NCBI GenBank assembly: GCA_021018995.1
Contig: CM037588.1
Location: 143,921,725 to 143,985,724 of the forward strand
Reading direction: 5' to 3'
Origin: Chloranthus sessilifolius
Taxonomy: Eukaryota > Streptophyta > Magnoliopsida > Chloranthales > Chloranthaceae
DNA length: 64,000 nucleotides
A program made the translations under genes and the position numbers. The notes beneath the pieces are model-generated. The model did not search any database. It was given only the letters and a program-made list of their open reading frames with translations, and was not told where the DNA came from. How positions within the stretch are numbered: position 1 is the first letter of the stretch; every line of letters begins with the position of its first letter. Shown here piece by piece: positions 44,957-55,488 of this stretch.

Positions 44957-47464
44957 ATGGCTATTAAACCTCTTCTTCACTATATATTCTTCTTCTTCTT
45001 CTTCGTTACTTTTTCTTCTAGAACTGATCCTTCCATGGCAACTGATATCATCTCTCAAGGCCAAGTTCTCTCTGGAAATCAGACAATAACCTCCCAAAAT
45101 GACACCTTTAGGTTGGGTTTCTTCACACCAGGTAACTCTCACAACTATTACCTTGGCATCTGGTTCAAGAAAATTTCAAAACAAACTGTAGTGTGGGTAG
45201 CAAACAGAGATAAGCCCCTCCCTGACACTTCATCAGAACTGAAAATATCAGAAGATGGCAATCTAGTCCTCTTAAACCAATCTCAAAACCCAATCTGGGC
45301 GACAAATTCAGCCTCAGTCAACTCGAATTCAACAGTTGCAGTGCTTCTTGATTCTGGCAATCTTGTTTTGAGAGATGGTTCAAATGACTCTGCTGTAATT
45401 TGGCAGAGTTTTGATCACCCGACCGATACATGGTTGCCGGGAGGGAAGCTTGGATTGAATAAAATCACAGGAGAAGTCCAAACACTTACTTCATGGCGGA
45501 ACTTGGAAGATCCTTCCTCTGGCCTTTTTTCTCTTGAGATCGATCGAAGTGGGCAAAATGAATGCTTTTTATATTGGAATCGATCTCAGAGGTACTGGAG
45601 TACCGGGGTCTTTAATGGGCAGATTTTCCCCTCAATTCCTGAATTGGTGAGCAGCACCTCAGTTCCAGAATTGGCGGGAAGTCTCTTTGGTTACAGATAT
45701 ATTTCAAATGAAAAGGAAAACTATTTCACTTATTTCATGCGAAGTGGTGCGCCTTTCACAAGATTCGTGATGGATTTCACTGGTCAAATGAAGACATTTT
45801 ACTGGATAGAGAATATCCAAGACTGGGTAAATGTTTTCTCTCTCCCGATGACTCGATGCCAGAATTATTCTCTTTGCGGGGCTTTCGGTTCCTGCTATCC
45901 AGACGGCTCACTTGTCTGCGAATGTTTACAAAGTTTTCAGCCGAGGTTTGCAGAAGATTGGAGTTTGAGCGATTGGTCTGGTGGTTGTGTGAGGAAAACG
46001 GGATTGCAGTGTGATAAGAACAGCTCTATTAATGTAAAAACAGATGGGTTTTTTACGATACCTAATATGAGTTATCCGAAAAACCCGCAACCTTTGGCAG
46101 TTGGGAATGCTAAAAAATGTGAGTTAGCTTGCTTGAACAACTGTTTTTGTACTGCTTATGCCTACAATGGTAGCGGGTGCTTCATATGGAACGGAGATCT
46201 GTTGAATCTACAACAGTCATCTGGTGGAGATCTCTATCTCCGTCTTGCAGCTTCCGATCTGCCAAAATCAAGGGGTAAGGAGCGAAAGGTAGTTGTGGTC
46301 GTCGTAGCTGCAGCTTCAGGTGTCGTAGCTATTTTGGGCTTTGGTCTGCTGCTGATATGGAGTTGCAGAAGGAGATGCAAAGCTAAAAAAATGAAGGTGC
46401 TTCCTGGTTCTTTGATGTGGTTCAGTTATCGGCAACTACAAACTGCGACAAAAAACTTCTCTGAAAAGTTGGGGGGTGGAAGTTTCGGTGATGTTTTTAA
46501 AGGGACATTGCCTGATTTAACTGACATAGCTGTGAAGAAACTTGGAAGTCACCCACAAGGAGAGAAACAATTTCGAGCTGAAGTTAGCACGATTGGGATG
46601 ATTCAACATCTTAATCTTGTTCGCCTTCAAGGGTTCTGTGCTGAAGGCACTAAAAGGTTATTGGTGTACGATTACATGCCGAAAGGTTCTTTAGATTCTC
46701 ATTTATTTCGAAAAAATTCTATGGTTTTAGACTGGAAAACAAGGTACCAAATTGCTCTAGGGATTGCTAGGGGATTGGCTTATCTACATGATGAAACCAG
46801 AGAATCCATCATTCATTGTGACATTAAACCAGAAAACGTACTGTTGGATGATACATTTTGTCCCAAAGTTGCAGATTTTGGTTTGGCAAAGCTCGTCGGC
46901 AGGGAGTTTAGCCGGGTTTTAACAACCATGAGAGGTACCCGAGGCTATCTCGCACCGGAATGGGTTGCAGGCTTAGCCATAACAACAAAAACCGATGTTT
47001 ACAGCTACGGAATGATGCTTTTTGAAATTATATCAGGCAAAAGAAACGCTACAGAGGAATCTAAAGATGAAATGATTAGTTTCTTCCCTATTTCAGTTGC
47101 AACAAAAATAAATGAAGGTAATGTTTCAAGCTTACTTGATTGCAGATTGCAGGGTGATGCTAACGTGGAAGAACTAGATCGAGCTTGTAGAGTTGCTTGT
47201 TGGTGCATTCAAGATAACGAGATGCATAGGCCATCGATGGGAGTCGTTGTTCAATCTCTAGAGGGTATTTTGGAGGTTGAAATTCCTCCCATTCCGCGGT
47301 TTCTCCAAGTTCTTGTTGAAATTCCGGAGCACACAAATTACTTATCAGCAGATTCATCCGATCGGACACAGATCAACGTCTCCACTCCCTATCAAAGGAA
47401 AATTCCATCATCAATGAGCTCTACGTATGAAGATTGTCCGGAGTTTCCGCTTGTTGACGGATGA
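44957..47464 (+). CDS. G-type lectin S-receptor-like Ser/Thr protein kinase (At2g19130-like)
   Basis: Intact, intronless plasma-membrane receptor kinase of 835 residues from the chosen ATG. The frame also has an ATG at 44933, which would put eight residues before the signal peptide, so the inner Met is preferred. Numbering from 44933: signal peptide about 9-36; bulb-type lectin domain about 37-155; WQSFDHPTDTWLPG at 157-170; S-locus glycoprotein/EGF-like region with Cys-rich CQNYSLCGAFGSC at 309-321; PAN domain about 356-440; membrane helix about 453-476; kinase about 510-780. Kinase motifs: glycine loop GGGSFG at 514-519, Lys535, HCD at 628-630, DFG at 648-650, APE at 674-676. HCD in place of HRD makes it a non-RD kinase, a class common among immune receptors. 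No disabling change is seen. It probably senses an extracellular ligand. The ligand is unknown. Confidence 0.95.
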   Translation: MAIKPLLHYIFFFFFFVTFSSRTDPSMATDIISQGQVLSGNQTITSQNDTFRLGFFTPGNSHNYYLGIWFKKISKQTVVWVANRDKPLPDTSSELKISEDGNLVLLNQSQNPIWATNSASVNSNSTVAVLLDSGNLVLRDGSNDSAVIWQSFDHPTDTWLPGGKLGLNKITGEVQTLTSWRNLEDPSSGLFSLEIDRSGQNECFLYWNRSQRYWSTGVFNGQIFPSIPELVSSTSVPELAGSLFGYRYISNEKENYFTYFMRSGAPFTRFVMDFTGQMKTFYWIENIQDWVNVFSLPMTRCQNYSLCGAFGSCYPDGSLVCECLQSFQPRFAEDWSLSDWSGGCVRKTGLQCDKNSSINVKTDGFFTIPNMSYPKNPQPLAVGNAKKCELACLNNCFCTAYAYNGSGCFIWNGDLLNLQQSSGGDLYLRLAASDLPKSRGKERKVVVVVVAAASGVVAILGFGLLLIWSCRRRCKAKKMKVLPGSLMWFSYRQLQTATKNFSEKLGGGSFGDVFKGTLPDLTDIAVKKLGSHPQGEKQFRAEVSTIGMIQHLNLVRLQGFCAEGTKRLLVYDYMPKGSLDSHLFRKNSMVLDWKTRYQIALGIARGLAYLHDETRESIIHCDIKPENVLLDDTFCPKVADFGLAKLVGREFSRVLTTMRGTRGYLAPEWVAGLAITTKTDVYSYGMMLFEIISGKRNATEESKDEMISFFPISVATKINEGNVSSLLDCRLQGDANVEELDRACRVACWCIQDNEMHRPSMGVVVQSLEGILEVEIPPIPRFLQVLVEIPEHTNYLSADSSDRTQINVSTPYQRKIPSSMSSTYEDCPEFPLVDG

Positions 47465-48215
47465 TTAAAGTGAGTGAATTTTTCATGAAGCAAGATGCTT
47501 TATGCTTTATAGTAATAGTTGTTCAACAGCTACTATAAAATATAAATACCATCAAAAGCCCAATCAAATGGTTAATAGATCAAATCTCTACTGACATATG
47601 ATTTGAATGCTCTGTACTCCAATCAACTATTTCAATGGGTTGTTGAAGCCTTGAAGGAATTAAAATTTAAATATATAGTGGCTGTTGTACACTAAGTACA
47701 CATCATCATTCTTCACTGTGCTTAGAAGTTATAGTTCTAATACTTCTAGTAATTGTTGTACCTGTAGTTGTTGAGAACACAAATTTGAACCCTTACTGAA
47801 TTTAGCTGCACATCAGAGTTACAAAATGTCCCCTAAGCCTCTTGTAAGAAAAGTAGGCTTTGGGTTCTTGGCTGAAAAGTAAGCTCTGGGTTCTTGGCTC
47901 AATATATTCGTAAAGGGGTAGAAGCTCATCTAAAGTCAACTTCGTGATGCATAATATAATTTGTTTTTGCTATTAAACAACTTCCTCTGTTATTTTTCTT
48001 TTACCAGCAAACGTGTAATCTCATTAAGATCATAAAATTACAATGAGATCAGCTAAGGGAAGAGCTTAGGGAGACAAAGAAAGAGAAGAAAAAAAAAACA
48101 AAAGTGTCAAAAGGCTGAGGTAAAGCCGATCACCCTCTGACTTCTGAGTTTCTGACCATTCCTCTACAAAACAAACAACCCACGTGAGGAACAAAAACAA
48201 AAATAAACAACCTCA
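47465..48215. other. Downstream flank of the kinase gene
   Basis: AT-rich, presumably 3' UTR then intergenic DNA. An AGGCTTTGGGTTCTTGGCTGA / AGCTCTGGGTTCTTGGCTCA direct repeat occurs at about 47861-47905. No gene. Confidence 0.45.
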
Positions 48216-48781
48216 GAGCATTTCTAGCAACCTCGATCTTTCCCAGCAGTTTATGTAAATTTGGTTATGTAAAGGACAGTTTACATGATAGTTATTTATT
48301 TTACATAATGCGATTTCACAAAATGCTCGAGTACCATTATGTATTAGGGAATCATGTATTAAAATATTATTTCTTTGGAGAAATAGAGCCGTTGTGGAGG
48401 AGAAGAGAGAAAGGAGTGAGGGAAAACAGTCACCCCAAAAAATAATTTTTTTTTTTTTTCACATAATGGTTGTTGCTTATATATATTTAGGGAATACTAT
48501 AGAATGTTATGTAGTTTAGGGAACTTTTAAATAACCTGGCGGAGAGTCATTTCACTACAAAAATAAGGTGTTTCAACGGCAGCCAAGAACGGCCGCTATT
48601 AACAAAAAAATTGTCGCTACTAGTCCTGTTGCTACTGAAACAAGTTTTTTTGATAATAGTGGTAGTTTTTTTCTGCCAAAAACTGCCGCTAATAGTCTTA
48701 TTTTTTGTAGTGTTTTATAAAAAATATTATGTAAAATAGGGAATATGAAGCTTTTTATGTAAGCAGCTGGAGATGTTAGAT
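48216..48781. mobile_element. MITE of the GAGCAT(C/T)TC type hosting a nested element
   Basis: Left end GAGCATTTCTAGCA...CAGCAGTTTATGTAAA, right end TTTATGTAAGCAGCTGGAGATGTTAGA. These are imperfect inverted repeats with repeated internal TTATGTAAA / TTTACATAA motifs. It is interrupted by the CACTA MITE at 48553-48712. Confidence 0.5.
48553..48712. mobile_element. 160-bp CACTA-type MITE
   Basis: Termini CACTACAAAAATAAG and CTTATTTTTTGTAGTG form inverted repeats. The flanking trinucleotides are TTT on both sides, matching the 3-bp target duplication of CACTA elements. Inside, GCCGCTATTA and TACTGCCGCTAATAG-type segments form a second inverted pair. Confidence 0.85.
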
Positions 48782-48868
48782 AGCCAAAGGCAAAACCGAT
48801 ATTGCACATTCACCAACCCTGAAATGCAGCAAACATCAACTAGGGCTAATAACCACCAAGACTAGCTG

Positions 48869-49279
48869 TCACAACCCAGAATCCTAGCCGATCTCAAGGG
48901 CCTAGAATTTCGTGTTATGACACCGCACGCTTGTCAAAGCGATAAGTGGACATAAATATCTTACTAGATCTTACATAAATTTGGGCTTCCAAAAATTGTG
49001 AATCAAATTTTCTTCTCATATCAAAATTTTCTTCGTTAAACTTACATTAAATTTAGAGTCTACGATACAACATAACTATGAATGGAAGTACGATCAACCA
49101 CTAGAAATGAAGTCTTTCCAAATATTTAATATATACTTGATGTCGGCTAACTGGTCCTCCATGTCATCATCCTCATAAACCTCATAGTCTACCACTGCAT
49201 CAAGTCTACCAATAGTGTAGTCTATATCTTCATCTGTAGCTGTTAGTTTTTTGGGAGGTGAGTTTACTCAGTCACATAA
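48869..49279 (-). repeat. Probable LTR start of an outer element D (left part)
   Basis: TGTCACAACCCAGAATCC resembles a gypsy LTR terminus (reverse complement GGGTTGTGACA). It runs to the target site CATAA of element C and resumes at 61209. No protein-coding part is visible. Confidence 0.35.
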
Positions 49280-51703
49280 TGTGACAGCCCGGACTTCTGT
49301 GCTCAGAAATCCGTGCCATCAGGATCATGCTCTGGATGATCCCCAGGACAAATCACACAATATCTGTATATAAAGCGGAATTATACAGATACAATCCCAC
49401 AGCGGCAAGCAGAGTCATCTAATGAATCAATCTAAAAGTAAGAACAATAGAGAAATCTTCATTTATAAATGTAAAAAGTATACATTCTCAAAAAGGAACC
49501 AAAAAGAACCATCGGTGACAGACATCCATCACCCAAACAATGGTTCCCAATGATGGTTCCGATAGAATGTATAATAACACTATAAATAGAAATAAGATAT
49601 ATACAAAAATTAATACAAAAGTGGCCACCAGGCACACATAATCCAAGATCTCCAACAAAACATACTATCCCAAAATGTCTAAGCTATACCCAGTCTATGG
49701 GTAAAAGTCGTCAGCTGGGGTGTCCGTCTCCTCGTCCTCAACCTCAGCCTCAGGATCAGGCTGATAGTCTGGGTCGCTCTCAGAACCGGGAGCTACCGCC
49801 TCAGAACCTAAATGTTTACAAAAACAGGGTGAGCTACATCCTAGCTCAATAGAAGAATTCCAAATAAAATTGCATTCTAATTGCATAACATGGTCATCAA
49901 AGAACAAAACTGAAATTATGCAACAGATGTATAAATCATGAGACATTTATCCAAAACAGTACGGAATTGATGAATACAACATATAATGACTTAGTGTAGT
50001 ATACTTAAGTAACTCCCTGAGTATAGCACGTGGTAGCGATTTGGTCCGATGGATAAATCCCAACCATCGTGCTCACATGAACAATTTTGAATTGCAACAA
50101 TGCCCCACACCGAGTGCAATTGTGCAGAGGATTACAAAGCAAATGCACAAGTGTGCTCGAAGCGGATATACCCGAGTCGGTGGGATTTTTACTGAATATT
50201 AAACCTCAAATCACATGCATACTTATCATACTTAATGTAATCTTAGATTTCGGATGCGGATGTCAAATGTCGGATCAAGTACAGAATAGAATGCTCATAC
50301 ATATGCTAAACATGCTTTTAAAACAGAATTAAACTATGCTGAGATGTGTATGACAAATATAAACCATGAGATAAAAAATAAATGCAATTTCGGTTGAATT
50401 CCCCTACCTCGGATCAAGCTCCTTCTAAGCAAATCCAAAGCTTTTTCAAGGCATCTTAGTCTGATCCTAGACCATAAACATATTACTCTAGGTGTTAGAG
50501 TGACAGATTGTGAACTGGCACAATGTTCAGTAGTTCTTACATATACATTTTCTAACTGTCTGAAAACAGGGTTTATTGATCGATCAATACCTTATTGATC
50601 GATCAATGAACTCTTCATTGATCGATCAACACCCTTGTTGATCGATCACCAAAGCACAACTGTTTGTCTATCTTGTACACCATTGATAGATCACCATGTT
50701 GGTTGATCGATCAATGGGCTCTGTGTTGATCGATCACCACCACTGTTGATCGATCAATACTCAGTCAGTTGATCGATCAACACCCTTGTTGATCGATCAC
50801 CAACATTAACTCAAATTCCCCAACTCTCTGCCATAATGTTTCCTTTCTTTGTTTATAAATTGATCGATCACCACTGTTGATCGATCAATTTCATACCAAT
50901 GATCGATCAACACCCTTGTTGATCGATCAACAATGTCGAATTTTCAGTCATTAATGGAGTTCACCAACCAATTTTTTTCTAACTTATTTTTCTTCCAAAA
51001 ATTCACTAAAATCTTAACTATTCATATAAAACCTATATTTAGGGCATCCAACTGCCCATTTTTAAACAAGAGAGCTCACCTCTATGTGGGCCCTTTCGGG
51101 GTTTCGGCAAACACTCCGGATGAGGGTTTCGGATTAAGCTCACGGAGTTTTATCACCGATCCGAGTTCGACGAGCAACCTTTTAGCTCTGGTTCAGCATG
51201 CATACACTTCACACACACACACAACCCATACCTAAGCTTAATCCATTGGTCTCTACATACCCTAGCTTAGGAAACTCACCTTTCAATCTTACTAACCCTG
51301 TTTCATACAAAATCCCTCTTGCAAACCTACCTAGCTGCTGCACTTTAGTCATTAGAACACTAGGGCAAGGGGAAGAAGAAGAAGAAGAAGAAGAAGAACT
51401 TCCTCTACCTCTCCCTTCCTTCTCTTATAAGCTACCAACTGAAATATCTTAGATATTTCAGTTGCTTCTCAAATTTGATTTCGGTGTGAAACACCAACAT
51501 GTCGATACGGCGTAGTGTACCGTTTCAACATCGTACTCAACTCGGATCGAAACGAGTTTTCATACGTAAACTAACCTACTTATAGGCTAATACTATTTCC
51601 TTTAATATTAATTCCAAAGTTTTAAATTTTCTGTCTCGATTTCCGTGCCGGGCACGTACATCGATGCGATTAGTTTCTGGTTCAAATTTTCTGGGTCATT
51701 ACG
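49280..51703 (-). repeat. Element C 3' LTR (left), 2.42 kb
   Basis: TGTGACAGCCC to GGGTCATTACG, where the terminal A has become G compared with the right copy. Carries the palindrome cluster at 50576-50935 and a GAA repeat at 51369-51400. Confidence 0.9.
50576..50935. promoter_or_regulatory. TTGATCGATCAA palindrome cluster in element C left LTR
   Basis: Thirteen exact TGATCGATCA cores and one GATAGATC variant. None has a CpG transition, unlike element A, consistent with the younger age. Confidence 0.85.
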
Positions 51704-51718
51704 TTATCCCCCCCTTAG
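51704..51718 (-). other. Polypurine tract of element C
   Basis: The minus strand reads CCTAAGGGGGGGATAA against the 3' LTR, as in element A. Confidence 0.8.
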
Positions 51719-51989
51719 GAATTTTCGTCCTCGAAAATTGACTAAGCAGTGGGGCCATATGAGATGGGGTTCCGAACGAAAACCCACAGAGGAACATACA
51801 GAGACAAAGATATAAAAGATGCAGTACAGAAGAAAATATAGAAAAACAGAATAAGATAATGATAGTTCCAAAAATAATATCAGATAAATAGAATAACAGG
51901 TAAATGAGTATGGGAATACCTGTGGGGACATCAGATGGTCCACCCGCGCCAGATGGTCCCCATGAGACCGCATGGTATGAGCAGAACAG

Positions 51990-53288
51990 GTGTAAGTGCG
52001 AGGATCTACAACATGCTCACGGGCATGCGCAATCATCGGGTCGAAGTCGCCATGTATGCCTCAGCATCAAGAGCTCTAACATGCCGCCGATGAACTTTGG
52101 ACAAAATAGCTCAATCCCATCCAAGCGCTCATGTATGTGTTTGTTACCATGAGGACCGCGAAGCAGCGTCAAAGAGTAGCAGTGGATGGGCGGCGGGGGA
52201 TAGGGGCGCAGTGAGGTGTAGGGCGACGTGACGAAGAAGAACGCGGTGGTCTCCGTGATGGGGTAGCAGCAGGTCGAGGTAGCACCTCAGCCGAGGTGGT
52301 GCGATCGGATGGGGCCTCCCACTGAATCGGTCCAACAGTGCTCCACCTCGGGAATAACGGGCTCGCCTGGCTCGTCACCCTCCTCCTCGGGCTCGGGTAG
52401 TCTCTTGACCAAAAGATTATAACTTTTGGTCCAGTCCTTTAGCTTAAAGACTTTAGTGTTGTTGGTTAAGCGTGGCTCATTAGGAGCCAAGCTATAGTGC
52501 TCGCATAGAGCAACATATTGCTCCACCAGCTTTGTGATTAGGCGAGCATAGGGAATTTGTTTTGTGGCTCCCGCCTTCGCCTTTTCGGTCATAAGGTCGC
52601 GGGCGGTGATGATGCCCTCAATCACGACCTCGGCCATCGGATACCAACGATCCTCAAAGGCCGAAAAGAGGGCCATCTGGACAACACCAGTCCGTGAGGA
52701 CTTGTGCAAAAATGGAACGAGTGCACACTTGAAATAAGTATCAAGCATCCACAGTTTGTCGGATAGTTGGGCCCTAGAAATAGATTGGCCCTTCCCATGC
52801 TTGCCGTTGGTCATCTTGGTGATGACATCAGCAAAAGGAACCTCTTTCTCATATGGTGGCGCCAAGCCACGCGTATCAAGGTGAGTGGTTGCACACTCTA
52901 GGGCAGCGGCAACATGGAATCGGTTGAATTTATATTCAAACCCGTCAATAGTAGTGATGAGTCGGTGTCGGGAATCCCCCCAACGAAGGTTTTGGAAAAA
53001 GAGCCGCACTATGCGAGGGCAATAGTGATCGTGAAACGGCTCAAGCAAGGGTTTTAACCCTAATTTTTGAAGGTAGCCCTTGGCCCAAGCCATTTCGGGG
53101 CGATCATCGTAGAGAGTAGGAATAAATCGATACTCAGGAAGAAAGGTTTTGGAAGCCCACCACTCTTTGGGGACTTCATGTGCCATGGGTGGCACGGTCG
53201 GTGGAGGAACGGGGATGGTGGGCGGCACCGGGGCACGCGCCCGAGATGTGGGTACCTTACGCGAAGGATTCTTCGTGCGAGGTCCCAT
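51990..53288 (-). CDS. Third ORF (env position) of element C
   Basis: The best preserved copy. It starts at 53288 (MGPRTKN; another ATG two codons earlier is not conserved) and is open for over 320 codons to about 52330. Order: basic, Pro-rich N-terminus; EWWASKTFLPEYRF; KLGLKPLLEPFHDHYCPRIV; FFQNLRWGD; TTIDGFEYKFNRFHVAAALE; TKMTNGKHGKGQSI; a region with YFKCALVPFLHKSSRTGVV; IPYARLITKLVEQYVAL; LKDWTKSYNLLVKRLPEPEE. After 52330 a small indel shifts the frame. The expected C-terminus (HIHERLDG, MIAHAR) is found in other frames down to about 52010. No signal peptide, membrane helix or Cys pattern of an envelope. It resembles the PF20167-type plant transposon-protein domain. Function unknown; DNA binding or anti-silencing is only inference from the flanking motif clusters. 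Confidence 0.8.
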
Positions 53289-53527
53289 GGTCAAGTCCTT
53301 ACAAAAAAAAAAATGAAATATAAGACTCGAAAGGAAGCAAACAAGGATTTTACCGGGTGAATGGAGCGATATCCACGGGAATCAAGCCGGAGAAAGGATG
53401 GGAATGGCCGGAAGTGAGTCGGAAGGGAAGTTGAAAGGTCGGAGTGCAAAAGCCCCTTGCTCGTTCACGTGAATAGGATAGAGCAAATGACCGTTCAAAA
53501 CCCCATTTTATAACACAAAAGTGTGTT

Positions 53528-53690
53528 GGTGATCGATCAATTCATTGGTGGTTGATCGATCACCACTAAAATTTTTAAGTTCAAAAGTATTGAACCCGAC
53601 CTGTTGATCGATCACCACCTTCAATGTTGATCGATCAATGGTTCACTTGTTGATCGATCACCAACCTCCCTGTTGATCGATCAATAGACA
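53528..53690. promoter_or_regulatory. TTGATCGATCAA palindrome cluster upstream of element C third ORF
   Basis: Six exact cores 240-400 bp upstream of the third-ORF start, in DNA outside the LTRs. Position matches the cluster of element A. Confidence 0.85.
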
Positions 53691-53883
53691 TGTTGTAAAA
53701 ATTTCTTGTTACAATCGGACCATTAAAATGACTTAACCGTAATGGAAAGATACCGGTACATGTACATCACCTACATGACCCAAAATATACGACAAATCGA
53801 GTCGATGAGATAAATCTAATCATCAAGTTATAATCACGATGATGAATTTAGAAACAAACTCAAAAGAAAATTCACCTTGCGCA

Positions 53884-54303
53884 TTAAGTGAACAAGTGTG
53901 GATACTGTTCACGGATCTCGGCAGCACGTTCCCAAGTGGCTTCCGAAGCAGTATGATTCCGCCATTTGACAAGTACTAGCGGAATTAATTCGGTCCTCAA
54001 AACTTGATCCCGTTGATCCAAGATCTCTATCGGTTCTTCAACCATGGTTAGATCTTCTTGTAAATCAATCGGTTGAAAATCCAAGACATGTGTCGGATCA
54101 TGCACGTAACGTCGCAGCATTGATACATGAAAAACGTTATGCATACTCGCCAACTGTGGTGGCAAAGCAATCCGATATGCAACTTCGCCAACCCGTCCGA
54201 GTACCTCAAAGGGGCCAATATACCGAGGACTCAACTTTCCTCGTTTTCCGAAGCGCATGACACCCTTTGTTGGCGATATTTTTACAAACACATTGTCTCC
54301 AAC
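53884..54303 (-). CDS. Element C integrase C-terminal module and chromodomain
   Basis: Open exon: VGDNVFVKISPTKGVMRFGK, KLSPRYIGPFEVL, FHVSMLRRYV, then the chromodomain-like ILDQRDQVLR, LVLVKWRNH, TWERAAEI and the end HLFT. It should read on from EFQ across the 54304-54379 segment. Targets the integration complex to chromatin in chromoviruses. Confidence 0.85.
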   Translation of the reverse strand, partial: VGDNVFVKISPTKGVMRFGKRGKLSPRYIGPFEVLGRVGEVAYRIALPPQLASMHNVFHVSMLRRYVHDPTHVLDFQPIDLQEDLTMVEEPIEILDQRDQVLRTELIPLVLVKWRNHTASEATWERAAEIREQYPHLFT

Positions 54304-54379
54304 CTGAAAACAAGTGTTAATTACCTAACTAATTACTTAAACTAGAAAATCGTAACCTCGAGAATGCCTTAAAGGATAC
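54304..54379 (-). other. Intron-like 76-bp GT-AG segment in element C pol
   Basis: Minus strand REFQ, then GTATCC...TTGTTTTCAG, then VGDNVF. 76 bp is not a multiple of three, so read-through shifts the frame while excision restores the conserved EFQVGD motif. Confidence 0.75.
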
Positions 54380-55385
54380 CTGAAACTCACGTATCCGGTG
54401 AAGATCGGCATAACTCTTTTGGCGATTTTGAGCAACCCTCAATCTTCGCGGATCAACCGAATCGCGCCTCGGTTGTACTTTCCACGATATCAGTCCCAAA
54501 ATGAGTTTCTCACCGACTTCCTCCCGTTCAATGGAGATCTACATCGACGCCCATACAAGGCTTCATAAGGCGCCATCCCGATACTCGATCGATAGGCATT
54601 GTGTTGTAAGCGAACTAGATCAAAGATAGATGTTCATCCCATGAACCTTGAAAGTCCAACATACAAGCTCGCAACATATCTTCGATGATCTAGTTCACTC
54701 TCTCAGTCTGCCCATCTGTCTGAGGATGAAACGCCGAAATTTGATAACTCCAATTTAGTACCCATGCCTTCCGAAACGCCGCCAAAAGCTGCGATGTATA
54801 GAGCGGATCTCTATTTGGTATGCCATGTATCCGGACTATCTCCTTCATGTACTGCAAGCTTGCTAAAAGCGTAATCGTATGGGCAAGAAGTGTGATTTGG
54901 TCAACCTATCAACAATGACCCGGATGGCATTGTTCTTCCTCAATGTGCTTGGCAACCCCAAGATGAAATCCATAGAAATGGCTTCCCATTTCCATTCGGT
55001 ACTTGGTAGAGGTTGTAACAACCTGGATTTCGATGGTCTACTTTCACCATTGCACCAAACATCGAGACACAAAATCGCTACATCTTTCTTGATCCTCTCC
55101 ACCAAAAAGCGCTTGAGATCTTGATACATCTTGGTACTCCCGGGATGTATAGCATATGCTGACTTATGTGCTTCTTCTAGAATAGTTTCCTTAAGATCTT
55201 TATCAGGTATGCACATTCGATCTCAAAGCAAAGAAAGTACCATCATCCTTGATGGAGAAATCAGGTCAGATCCCGTTGATCACATCCTTGCGAATGGCCA
55301 TAAGCTCATCATCAATCATCTGGAGCCTACACACGTTATCAAACAACGTGGGTCATATCACTATGGTAGCCATCAATGCCCCTGA
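54380..55385 (-). pseudogene. Element C integrase core, with patchy indels
   Basis: Zinc region HPGSTKMYQDL, core start AISMDFILGLPSTLRKNN, then fragments up to QNRQKSYADLHRIREFQ. Alignment to element A shows repeated losses of a few bases (for example where A has CACCTGTTGGCAGACC), so the frame is broken many times. Confidence 0.7.
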
Positions 55386-55488
55386 ACCTTTGACGTCTAT
55401 CAATGCATCGCACAAGGCCAGGTCCTCAAGTAGATGCCACCTTTGTATTCTGGTGATAAGGTGTGACAACCGAGCGGAAGACTTTCGC

